Part shown: piece after piece, positions 35,149-42,465 of the stretch | How positions within the stretch are numbered: the first letter of the stretch is position 1 | Layout of the letters: every line of letters starts with the position of its first letter | Assembly: GCA_016930085.1 (NCBI GenBank) | Contig: JAFGHO010000107.1 | Location: 1-64,000 of the forward strand | DNA length: 64,000 bases | Reading direction: 5' to 3' | Origin: Spirochaetales bacterium | GTDB taxonomy: Bacteria; Spirochaetota; Spirochaetia; SZUA-6; JAFGRV01 | Position numbers and translations under genes: made by a program | The notes under the pieces: generated by a model | The model's database searches: none | What the model was told of the DNA's origin: nothing | The model's input: only the letters and a program-made list of their open reading frames with translations

Positions 35149-36151
35149 ACCGGCTTTAGCCGCCTTCCTTTTCATGTTTTGTGCTGCGTTTCTCTTTTCG
35201 GTACCGACCGTGCGTATCAAGGATATCGCCTCCCTGAACGGCATACGCGACAATCAGCTTTCGGGGATCGGGCTTGTCACCGGTCTTGCGGGAAGAGGCG
35301 ATTCATCCGGTTCCCCCCTCCTCAGACAGACCCTTTCGAACCTCCTTTCGAATTTCAATATCGAGGTAAGCCCTGATGACCTTAAAAGCAAGAATTGCGC
35401 GGTGGTTATGGTCACCGTGGAACTTCCCCCGTTCGTCCGTCCCGGTGACAGGGTGAACGTCACGGTGTCGAGTATCGGTGACGCCAGAACACTCGAGGGG
35501 GGAATCCTGCTTCAGACGAACCTGAAAGCGGCGAATAACCGTGTTTATGCCGTCGCCCAGGGGAGGGTGCTTGTCCCCAAAACGGGACAGGTCGTTGAAA
35601 CAGTCGGAACGATTACCGGAGGCGGTATCGTCGAACGGGAAATCACATCGGTCTATAACGAAAACGGTAAAATCAGGATTATCCTGAGAAACCCGGATTT
35701 TGTGACGGCCAGCAAGGTCGCGGAAGCGATTACCGGTGCGTTTGACAACATACAGGTGGAAAGCCGGGACGCGGCGATGATCGAGGTGACGATACCCGAA
35801 TCGCGGCGCGGAAATCCTGTCGCATTTATCGCGGAAATCGAGGCCCTCACCCTTGTCCCGGATATATCGGGAAAGGTCGTCATCGATCCGAACTCGGGGG
35901 TTATCATTATCGGTGAAAACGTGAAAGTGGGGAAAGTCGCCGTTTCATACCGTGATATCAATATTACCGTCGGTTCGTATTACGGGCAGCAGGAAGAAAG
36001 CGGGGACAAATTCGTGATCGAGGATACGACGACGGTGAACGATCTCGTCGACGTCTTGCGGACGGCGGGACTCTCGACGGATATTATTATCGGAATACTG
36101 CAGGCAATCGAACGATCGGGGGCGCTGTTCGGTACCCTGATCGTCATGTAA
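35138..36151 (+). CDS. flgI: Flagellar P-ring protein FlgI
   Basis: A 337-residue exported protein with a signal peptide (about 1-21). The mature part begins VPTVRIKDIASLNGIRDNQLSGIGLVTGLAGRGD and continues with LRQTLSNLLSNFNIEV, the FlgI signature. Later blocks such as VARGRVLVPKTG and DLVDVLRTAGLSTDIIIGILQAIERSGALFG are also typical. The start is TTG at 35138, preceded by an AAGGAG site inside the end of flgA. FlgI forms the P ring around the rod. No gene for the L-ring protein FlgH follows, as expected for flagella that stay in the periplasm. Confidence 0.95.
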   Translation: MAYKPALAAFLFMFCAAFLFSVPTVRIKDIASLNGIRDNQLSGIGLVTGLAGRGDSSGSPLLRQTLSNLLSNFNIEVSPDDLKSKNCAVVMVTVELPPFVRPGDRVNVTVSSIGDARTLEGGILLQTNLKAANNRVYAVAQGRVLVPKTGQVVETVGTITGGGIVEREITSVYNENGKIRIILRNPDFVTASKVAEAITGAFDNIQVESRDAAMIEVTIPESRRGNPVAFIAEIEALTLVPDISGKVVIDPNSGVIIIGENVKVGKVAVSYRDINITVGSYYGQQEESGDKFVIEDTTTVNDLVDVLRTAGLSTDIIIGILQAIERSGALFGTLIVM

Positions 36152-36167
36152 GTGAAGGAGGAAGGAT

Positions 36168-36521
36168 ATGGGAGTACTCGATATCGGGAGTTTGGGGGTC
36201 CGGGATACCTATCATACGGCAAGGATGGAAGCCGCGGAAAAGAACGTAACGGCCGGAAAGAACGCGGTGACATCAAACGGGAACAAAAAGAACGGAAAAT
36301 TGTACAAGGCGTGCCGGGAGTTCGAGGCGATCTATATCAAACAGATGCTCGATGTCATGAGAAAGACCGTGAACAAGACGGGACTTCTCGACGGCGGATT
36401 CGCCCAGGATGTTTTCGAGGATATGCTTTATGACGAATACGCGAAAAAGATGGCCGAGAACGCGGGTTTCGGGTTGAGCGACGCCCTCTACAAACAGCTT
36501 TCGTCTTATGTCGAAGAGTAA
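36168..36521 (+). CDS. flgJ: Flagellar rod-binding protein (FlgJ N-terminal-type)
   Basis: A 117-residue protein consisting only of the rod-binding domain. The signature is KACREFEAIYIKQMLDVMRKT, then GLLDGGFAQDVFEDMLYDEYAKKMAE, then GFGLSDALYKQL. The peptidoglycan hydrolase half found in enterobacterial FlgJ is absent, so muramidase activity must come from elsewhere or not be needed. It acts as a cap for rod assembly. It lies 16 bases after flgI and ends the operon, which then converges with a minus-strand envelope gene. Confidence 0.88.
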   Translation: MGVLDIGSLGVRDTYHTARMEAAEKNVTAGKNAVTSNGNKKNGKLYKACREFEAIYIKQMLDVMRKTVNKTGLLDGGFAQDVFEDMLYDEYAKKMAENAGFGLSDALYKQLSSYVEE

Positions 36522-36592
36522 CGGGCGACCGCTTTGTGCCTTGCTCACATCTCATCTGATATGTCTTTAATCATATATACCGATGTCATGAC

Positions 36593-38377
36593 TCATTTGC
36601 CCAGGATGTCGTTCCACGACCAGCCGATTGCCGCGCGAAAATACGATGAGGGACTGAAGAAGTTTTCGATATCCGTGACGATATACGAACCTTCGATAAT
36701 AAACCCTCCAAGCGATATCTTTACCCCCATATCGAGACCGTCGAGTGCGCTTCCCATGACACAAAAATAGTAACCGCCGTATACCTGGATAAAGGTGCCG
36801 CCGCCCCCGAAACGGAGAAACCCCCTGACCGGGACATCGAGAAAAAGCACTTCAATGTCAAGATTCTCTTCTTTCCAGGTCATGAATGCGCAGCCGGCTT
36901 CAATCCCGACACCCAAAAAAGGAAGAAAATTGAGAAGGACATCGGCATAGTAGTTGACCCGGCTGCTTAACAGCATTAGAAGGAGGGAAATATTGATCGG
37001 GTAACTCCCCCAGTCTGGTGTATCGAAGAACCCCATGGACAGGCTTGCGCCCATGCCGATATTGAAGAGGGGGCGCGAATGCGATGAAATTGTTTTTTCC
37101 GTTTTGGGGACCGTTTCTGAGATTTCATCCGCTTCGATGATTTCCGGTTCCGTTTCTGAAACCGTTTCTTCTGCGGGAGCTTCCGGTACCGCTTCTGCTG
37201 CCGTTTCTTCAGAGGATGCTTCAGGTACGGTTTCATCGGCTTTATGTTCCGGTTCTGTGGTAACCGGGACCGATTTCGGTTCGTAGAGCTGGCCGGTTGG
37301 TGAAAGAATATATCCTTTTTTGCCGTTGGCGGAGGCCCTTTCCTTTAAAAACGAAAATACAAGCCGGTTTTTTTCAATCGCTTTCAGGTAGACTGAATCG
37401 ATGAAACCGGAGTAACGCGTCTGATCGCCGGTCCTGATGATCTGCTCGTAGAGGTTATATATTTCATTGAGATCGTATCCTGCGCCGCTTTTCTCTTCTT
37501 CGATAACGACAATGAGGGTGCCGTTCTCGACATCACTGACTATGAACTCCCGCTTTTCCGGCGGTTTATCCTTAATCGAAGGTGTATCCGGTGATCCTTT
37601 ATCCGAACTCCCCGTTTTTGTCTTTTCAAAGGCGGCCGCTCCTTCCGGGGAAGGGGGCGTCGGCTCCCCCACGGCCTCAACGCCCGGTGGGGCCGTCGGA
37701 AGCGGGGTCGTCTCCGCTTCAGGGGAGAGTGGAATCGTATTGCCGGTAAAAGGGTCCTTGATTGCGGATTCGAACACAAGCCGGCCGGCAAGGAAACGGT
37801 ACCGGTCCGAAAGGGGAACGGATCTGAACTGCCCGCCGTAGCTGTCGGCCATCCTGTCTTCGGTGACGGTGATGATTTCCCCCCTGCTGTTCGAGAAAAA
37901 ACATTCGCCTTTGAGAACAAAGACACTTTCTTCCTTTCCCCGCTTGACAGTCATCCCGAAATCTGCGCGAGAGGCGGTGCATATCGATGTTCCGCAGATA
38001 AAACGGGATGGGACGCTGCGTGTTTCGGGACCCGTAACGACACGGCATGTTCCCTCGATGAGTTTGAATGTGAGACCTCCCGTCTCCCCGGACGTCCGTA
38101 CGGATTCGATTTTGAAAGTGGTTTTATCGTCGAGTTTGATGCCGGTACGCCCACCCCCGAGACTGAGTTCACAGGAACTTCGAATTCCCGTCTCGATCAC
38201 ACTTCCCGGGGGGACCGGGTCGCCTTTGATGAGTTCTTCAAAAGGTATCAGGCGAAAGTCGGGGGTGTAGATGACGATTTCTTTGCCGCCGATATAAGAA
38301 AGAACGGCCTCTTCCGCCGTCACTGAAATAACGGCACACGAAAGTAAAAAAAGGAAGATAATAGCGTTTTTAGTCAT
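36593..38377 (-). CDS. FecR-domain protein fused to an outer-membrane beta-barrel-like domain
   Basis: A 594-residue exported protein; the signal peptide is residues 1-21 (FLFLLSCAVISVTAEE). The start at 38377 is chosen for its GGAGG site. A FecR-like region (about 60-200) is followed by a Pro/Thr/Ser/Glu-rich linker (about 210-265). A conserved helical segment comes next (about 265-370, with DLNEIYNLYEQIIRTGDQTRYSGFIDSVYL). Then a second linker contains repeated Glu/Thr/Val/Pro-rich units such as ETVPEASSEETAAEAVPEAP. From about 455 the chain shows alternating beta strands with Gly and aromatic residues (NIGMGASLSMGFF, VNYYADVLLNFLPFLGVGIEAG, IQVYGGYYF) to the end, like a small barrel. The function is unknown. 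Confidence 0.6.
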   Translation of the reverse strand: MTKNAIIFLFLLSCAVISVTAEEAVLSYIGGKEIVIYTPDFRLIPFEELIKGDPVPPGSVIETGIRSSCELSLGGGRTGIKLDDKTTFKIESVRTSGETGGLTFKLIEGTCRVVTGPETRSVPSRFICGTSICTASRADFGMTVKRGKEESVFVLKGECFFSNSRGEIITVTEDRMADSYGGQFRSVPLSDRYRFLAGRLVFESAIKDPFTGNTIPLSPEAETTPLPTAPPGVEAVGEPTPPSPEGAAAFEKTKTGSSDKGSPDTPSIKDKPPEKREFIVSDVENGTLIVVIEEEKSGAGYDLNEIYNLYEQIIRTGDQTRYSGFIDSVYLKAIEKNRLVFSFLKERASANGKKGYILSPTGQLYEPKSVPVTTEPEHKADETVPEASSEETAAEAVPEAPAEETVSETEPEIIEADEISETVPKTEKTISSHSRPLFNIGMGASLSMGFFDTPDWGSYPINISLLLMLLSSRVNYYADVLLNFLPFLGVGIEAGCAFMTWKEENLDIEVLFLDVPVRGFLRFGGGGTFIQVYGGYYFCVMGSALDGLDMGVKISLGGFIIEGSYIVTDIENFFSPSSYFRAAIGWSWNDILGK

Positions 38378-38549
38378 TGCACCTCCGCTTGACACGATAA
38401 ACAGTTAATCCGCCAATGTTTGATACCTGCCGGCAGGAAGACGGCAGGCAACCGCATCGACAACGCATCGGTTTACGGAAAAACTCAGCCGCCGCCATTA
38501 ATTTTATCACAAAAACCCCATAATATCTATAAAAAAAGATGTCTGCTAT

Positions 38550-38578
38550 TTGAAAACATGATGATATTGGCTTATAGT
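38550..38578 (+). promoter_or_regulatory. Sigma-70 promoter, leaderless arrangement
   Basis: TTGAAA (38550-38555), an exact 17-base spacer and TATAGT (38573-38578). Six bases separate the -10 from the lipoprotein ATG at 38585, so the first transcribed base would be the A of ATG. Confidence 0.55.
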
Positions 38579-38584
38579 GTGAGT

Positions 38585-39529
38585 ATGAAACATCACATCC
38601 TATTAATAAGTATAATCTGTGTCATTGTTGCCGGATGCGCGAGCGGACCTTCATTTACAAGCGGTGAATGCAGCCCCGAAGATATGGTGAAGCTTCTTCA
38701 CCCGGAAGCGAATGTTTTTTTTGTCGTCAATGTCGGAGAAATGAAGAAAAACGACTATATAACCCGGTTGTTTTTCACGGCGATGAAGGAAATAAAAGAA
38801 CTGAACGCTTTTTTGAATGAATGCGATATCGACCTCGAAGAGGACGTCTATTTTCTTTCCGTCGGTCTTATCGATTTTATTCCCGGCGCCAAAAACAATG
38901 AAGGCTCGGTTATCATCAATCTCCGGTATGACCGGAAACTTCTCGCCGACTGGTTAAAGCGGGACGGTTTTACGGAGAATGAAAACACACCTTCGCATAT
39001 CGCCGTCTATACAAAACAGTCCGGCGACGGACTCGATTGTTATGCCTTTTTAAGTGACTCGCTGGTTTTCATGGGAAGCGAATCGGTGCTGGCGGTACTC
39101 CTCGATCCGGAGAAGGAAGAGAAAGCGGAAAGTCTTCTTTCTATCGCGCAGACCGTCGAGATGAATGCCGCCGGATTCGGAGGGATCACCACCTTTGGCG
39201 ACTTTCTCAACGCTTCCGACGAAGATAATGCGGCACTTGTCATGACCCTCTTTTCAGGTGTTGCCTCAGTCGCTTTTTCCGTCGATGTGGGTGATGACGA
39301 TCTCCTTGTTCAATGCCTTTTACTCGTTGCGGATGAAGATCAGAAGGCGACCATTTTTACCATTATGAATCTCTCAAAAAGCCAGGCTTCTTCGGGGGCC
39401 GATAATCCGGCCCTTGCCGGGATAATGAAGTCAATGAAAGTCACGAAGGAAGAGAAAGGTGTCATGCTTGAAATGAGTCTGCCGCTTTCCATGCTGGGTG
39501 ATGTGATTTCGTCTTTCGCGACGGAGTGA
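38585..39529 (+). CDS. Lipoprotein of unknown function
   Basis: A 314-residue lipoprotein: MKHHILLISIICVIVAGCAS gives a classic signal and lipobox (Cys at about residue 18). The mature part alternates strands and helices with repeated Gly-rich turns and acidic residues (for example FFVVNVGEMKKNDYITRLFF, GITTFGDFLNASDEDNAALVMTLFSG, LADISSFATE-like end). The arrangement resembles DUF3352-like periplasmic proteins, but I cannot name the family. The start at 38585 is fixed by the signal peptide. No ribosome site precedes it; instead a promoter sits directly upstream. The gene lies between a divergent envelope gene and the metal operon. Confidence 0.6.
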   Translation: MKHHILLISIICVIVAGCASGPSFTSGECSPEDMVKLLHPEANVFFVVNVGEMKKNDYITRLFFTAMKEIKELNAFLNECDIDLEEDVYFLSVGLIDFIPGAKNNEGSVIINLRYDRKLLADWLKRDGFTENENTPSHIAVYTKQSGDGLDCYAFLSDSLVFMGSESVLAVLLDPEKEEKAESLLSIAQTVEMNAAGFGGITTFGDFLNASDEDNAALVMTLFSGVASVAFSVDVGDDDLLVQCLLLVADEDQKATIFTIMNLSKSQASSGADNPALAGIMKSMKVTKEEKGVMLEMSLPLSMLGDVISSFATE

Positions 39530-39790
39530 ATCGGTAACAACGCAGGGGACCTGTCTCGTCGACGTGATTTCTCTATAAAAAGCAGGGGTATCCCGATTGA
39601 AATGTATAATAATTCTGTACGGGATAATTTTATACCCGGCAAATCGAATACAGATCGTACACTAAATATACCGGACTTAACATGCTCCTCACTCAATGCA
39701 TCAAGTATTCAACATAGAAAGAATTAATAAACAGTAAACATTGGTTGACGTCCTCCAGCATCGGACCGGTAATTATCGCCGTGTCCGTTC

Positions 39791-39819
39791 TTGACCGGAT
39801 TACAATGAAATTGTATATT
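39791..39819 (+). promoter_or_regulatory. Sigma-70 promoter of the arsR-type/P-ATPase operon
   Basis: TTGACC (39791-39796), a 17-base spacer and TATATT (39814-39819), immediately followed by the operator over the transcription start. Confidence 0.75.
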
Positions 39820-39820
39820 A

Positions 39821-39842
39821 TATATGAATATGTGTTCATATA
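39821..39842. promoter_or_regulatory. SmtB/CzrA-type operator
   Basis: TATATGAATA-TG-TGTTCATATA, two 10-base arms with one mismatch. This is the typical ArsR-family metal-sensor site of the form TGAA(C/T)A-N2-TGTTCA. It sits over the +1 region of the promoter, so repressor binding would block transcription. Confidence 0.8.
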
Positions 39843-39870
39843 TTCAATTGATGTGAAAGAGAGACAGACA

Positions 39871-40218
39871 ATGGCGGAAAAAAAGGGAACGATGACGGGA
39901 GTACGCGAAGGAGGATCATCTCCTTTTCAAGCGACATTACAGAACCTGGCGGATTTCTTCAGTGTTTTGGGCGATCCGACGAGATTGAAAATTCTTTTCG
40001 CGCTTTTCGGCAAAGAACGCTGTGTGAGTGCAATAAGCTTCGAGATCGGCATGAACCAGTCCGCAGTTTCGCATCAACTCCGTATCCTCAAGCAGAACCG
40101 TATCGTCCGCTACCGGAAGGAGGGGAAGGTGATATTTTATTCCCTTTCGGATTTACATGTCGAAGAGATCGTCGACCGGGGATTGACGCATATGCAGGAA
40201 AGAGAAGGTACGGGATGA
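39871..40218 (+). CDS. Zinc-responsive ArsR/SmtB-family repressor
   Basis: A 115-residue winged-helix repressor. The DNA-reading helix is in IGMNQSAVSHQLRILKQNRIVRYRKEGKVIFYSL, the standard ArsR signature. The C-terminal alpha-5 helix reads DLHVEEIVDRGLTHMQE, with Asp, His (+2), His (+13) and Glu (+16) spaced exactly like the zinc ligands of SmtB and CzrA. The alpha-3 CxC lead/cadmium site of CadC is absent (RCVS), which favours zinc or cobalt sensing. The start is placed at 39871, after a GAAAGAGAG stretch. It overlaps the P-type ATPase by 4 bases, and its own operator lies upstream, so it represses its own operon and is released by zinc. Confidence 0.88.
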   Translation: MAEKKGTMTGVREGGSSPFQATLQNLADFFSVLGDPTRLKILFALFGKERCVSAISFEIGMNQSAVSHQLRILKQNRIVRYRKEGKVIFYSLSDLHVEEIVDRGLTHMQEREGTG

Positions 40219-42287
40219 AAACATATAAACTCAAAAATCTCGATTGTCATGAATGTGCCGCGGATATCGAAAAAAGTCTGAACAAACGAAAGGATGTCCG
40301 TTCGGTTTCGATCAACTTCGCCACATCAACGATGACACTCGATTCCCCGTCTCCTGAGGAGGTCCTGCGGGATCTCGCAGATATCCATCCCGATATCACC
40401 GTGATCGGGGAGCATATCGATGACGGACATAGAATTCCGTTTCGAAGTCTCGTGCCAATCGGGATTGCCGCCGTACTGTTTATAACAGGGCTTTTTTTTC
40501 AGCAGATTCTCCATGCAACCCCGTATTCTTTTGCCGAATATCTGGTTTTCGGGTGCGCCTATATCATCAGCGGGTGGAAGGTACTCAGGAATGCGGCAAT
40601 AAATATGGTTCGGGGAAAGCTGTTCGATGAAAATTTTCTCATGAGTGTAGCCACCATCGGAGCTTTTCTCATAAACGAATTGCCGGAAGCCGTCGGGGTG
40701 ATGCTTTTTTATCAGGTCGGTGAGTTCTTCCAGAATCTTTCACTTTCACATTCGCGCAGGTCGATCGGTTCGCTTTTGGCACTCAGGCCGGAGACGGCGC
40801 ACCTCAAGACGGAGACCGGACTCAAGACGATTCATCCGAAGGAGGTCGCTGCCGGGAGTACTATCGTCGTCAAGCCGGGAGAACGGGTTCCGCTGGACGG
40901 CGTCATTGTCAACGGGACATCGCAGGTGGACACCTCCCCCCTGACCGGTGAAAGCGTCCCCCGGATATTGAAAAAAGGCGATACCATTTTGGCCGGAATG
41001 ATCAATAAAACCGCCGCCGTCAGCGTCACGGTCAAAAGGGTTTTCAGTGAATCATCGCTTTCCGTGATTCTGGATCTTGTTGAAAATGCGAACAGAAAAA
41101 AAGCCGGGACGGAGAAATTTATTTCGCGTTTCGCACGTTTCTACACACCTTTTGTCGTTGCCACGGCACTTCTCATTGCCCTGCTGCCGCCGCTTCTTTT
41201 TCAGGGTTTCTCGTTTCAGGACGCAATAAACAGGGCCCTGGTGCTTCTCGTGATTTCATGTCCGTGTGCTCTTGTCCTGAGTATTCCGCTCGGTTATTTC
41301 AGTGGGATTGGTAAGGCGTCAAAGAACGGTATCCTCATCAAGGGTTCGAATTACCTCGATATTCTCACCGGGATAAAAACCGTTATTTTTGACAAGACCG
41401 GGACACTCACAAAGGGCGTTTTCACGGTCAGGGAGATCGTCCCGGAACCGGGATATACAAAGGAAGAAGTCCTCCGGCTTGCCGTATCGGCGGAATCCCA
41501 TTCGAATCATCCCATCGCCGCGTCGCTTTTCGATTATTACGGGAAAAAGCCGTCCTCTCACGAAATCACGTCGCACGAGGAGGTCTCCGGCCACGGCGTT
41601 ATCGCAACGGTCTCAGGAAAAAGAATTACGGCCGGTAATGACGGGCTGCTTCACCGTGAGGGGATTTCTCATACGGTCTGCCATACCGCGGGCACTGTCG
41701 TTCATGTCGCCGAAGATGACCGGTACGCGGGTTATATCATCATCGGGGATGAAATAAAGGATGACGCCCGGGAAGCAATCGACGGCCTCAGGAAAGAAGG
41801 GATCAAGCGTATCGTTCTTTTTACCGGGGACAGCGAGGATGAGGCGAGGATACTTTCATCGCGTCTTTCACTCGATGAGTACCACGCACACTTGCTGCCG
41901 GAAGAGAAGGTCAGGGAACTGGAGAAGGTGCTGGATGGGTGCGGCAAAGGAGAACAGGTGGCCTTTGTGGGTGACGGCATCAACGATGCGCCGGTGATCG
42001 CGCGCGCCGATGTCGGATTCGCGATGGGAAAAAGCGGAACGGACGCCGCGATCGATACCGCGGATATCGTTCTCATGACGGACAGGCTCTCGAAAATCGG
42101 TGAAGCCGTCCGGATCGGAAAAAAAACACGGAGGATCATCATCCAGAATATCGTTTTTGCGATTACCGTTAAAATCGCCTTTATTATCCTGGGAAGTCTG
42201 GGGTATGCGGAAATGTGGTTTGCCGTCTTTGCCGATATCGGGGTGAGTCTCCTGGCGGTTTTCAATGCCATGAGGATATTGCGATAA
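40215..42287 (+). CDS. zntA: P1B-type heavy-metal-translocating ATPase (ZntA-like)
   Basis: A 690-residue membrane pump. The N-terminal HMA domain (about 1-65) has CHEC in NLDCHECAADIEKSL. Eight transmembrane helices surround the CPC ion site in VISCPCALVLSIP (near 353-355). The phosphorylation motif DKTGTLT, the SHSNHPIA nucleotide motif and GDGINDAPVIARADVGFAMG are all present. The CPC motif and the partner repressor's alpha-5 zinc site point to export of zinc, and possibly cadmium or lead, out of the cytoplasm. The ATGA overlap with the repressor couples their translation. Confidence 0.93.
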   Translation: MKTYKLKNLDCHECAADIEKSLNKRKDVRSVSINFATSTMTLDSPSPEEVLRDLADIHPDITVIGEHIDDGHRIPFRSLVPIGIAAVLFITGLFFQQILHATPYSFAEYLVFGCAYIISGWKVLRNAAINMVRGKLFDENFLMSVATIGAFLINELPEAVGVMLFYQVGEFFQNLSLSHSRRSIGSLLALRPETAHLKTETGLKTIHPKEVAAGSTIVVKPGERVPLDGVIVNGTSQVDTSPLTGESVPRILKKGDTILAGMINKTAAVSVTVKRVFSESSLSVILDLVENANRKKAGTEKFISRFARFYTPFVVATALLIALLPPLLFQGFSFQDAINRALVLLVISCPCALVLSIPLGYFSGIGKASKNGILIKGSNYLDILTGIKTVIFDKTGTLTKGVFTVREIVPEPGYTKEEVLRLAVSAESHSNHPIAASLFDYYGKKPSSHEITSHEEVSGHGVIATVSGKRITAGNDGLLHREGISHTVCHTAGTVVHVAEDDRYAGYIIIGDEIKDDAREAIDGLRKEGIKRIVLFTGDSEDEARILSSRLSLDEYHAHLLPEEKVRELEKVLDGCGKGEQVAFVGDGINDAPVIARADVGFAMGKSGTDAAIDTADIVLMTDRLSKIGEAVRIGKKTRRIIIQNIVFAITVKIAFIILGSLGYAEMWFAVFADIGVSLLAVFNAMRILR

Positions 42288-42465
42288 GCCGGTCGGCTGA
42301 TCGAATGCACGGCAATGATGTAGATTTTTCGTCCGATATAGATTACATTGATAGTGAAGGCATCGACGTCGATTTAAAAAGCTATGATAGTATCCCGCCT
42401 GTGAAAAAAAGAAGTTGCCATTGATTTTTGTGATAATGCCTTATTATAGTATAGGGTAGAAGAGC

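Larger units (their letters stand above)
39530..39870. other. Intergenic region leading into the metal-efflux operon
   Basis: The first 240 bases hold no feature I can support. The last 80 carry a strong promoter and the overlapping operator for the ArsR-family gene. Confidence 0.5.
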
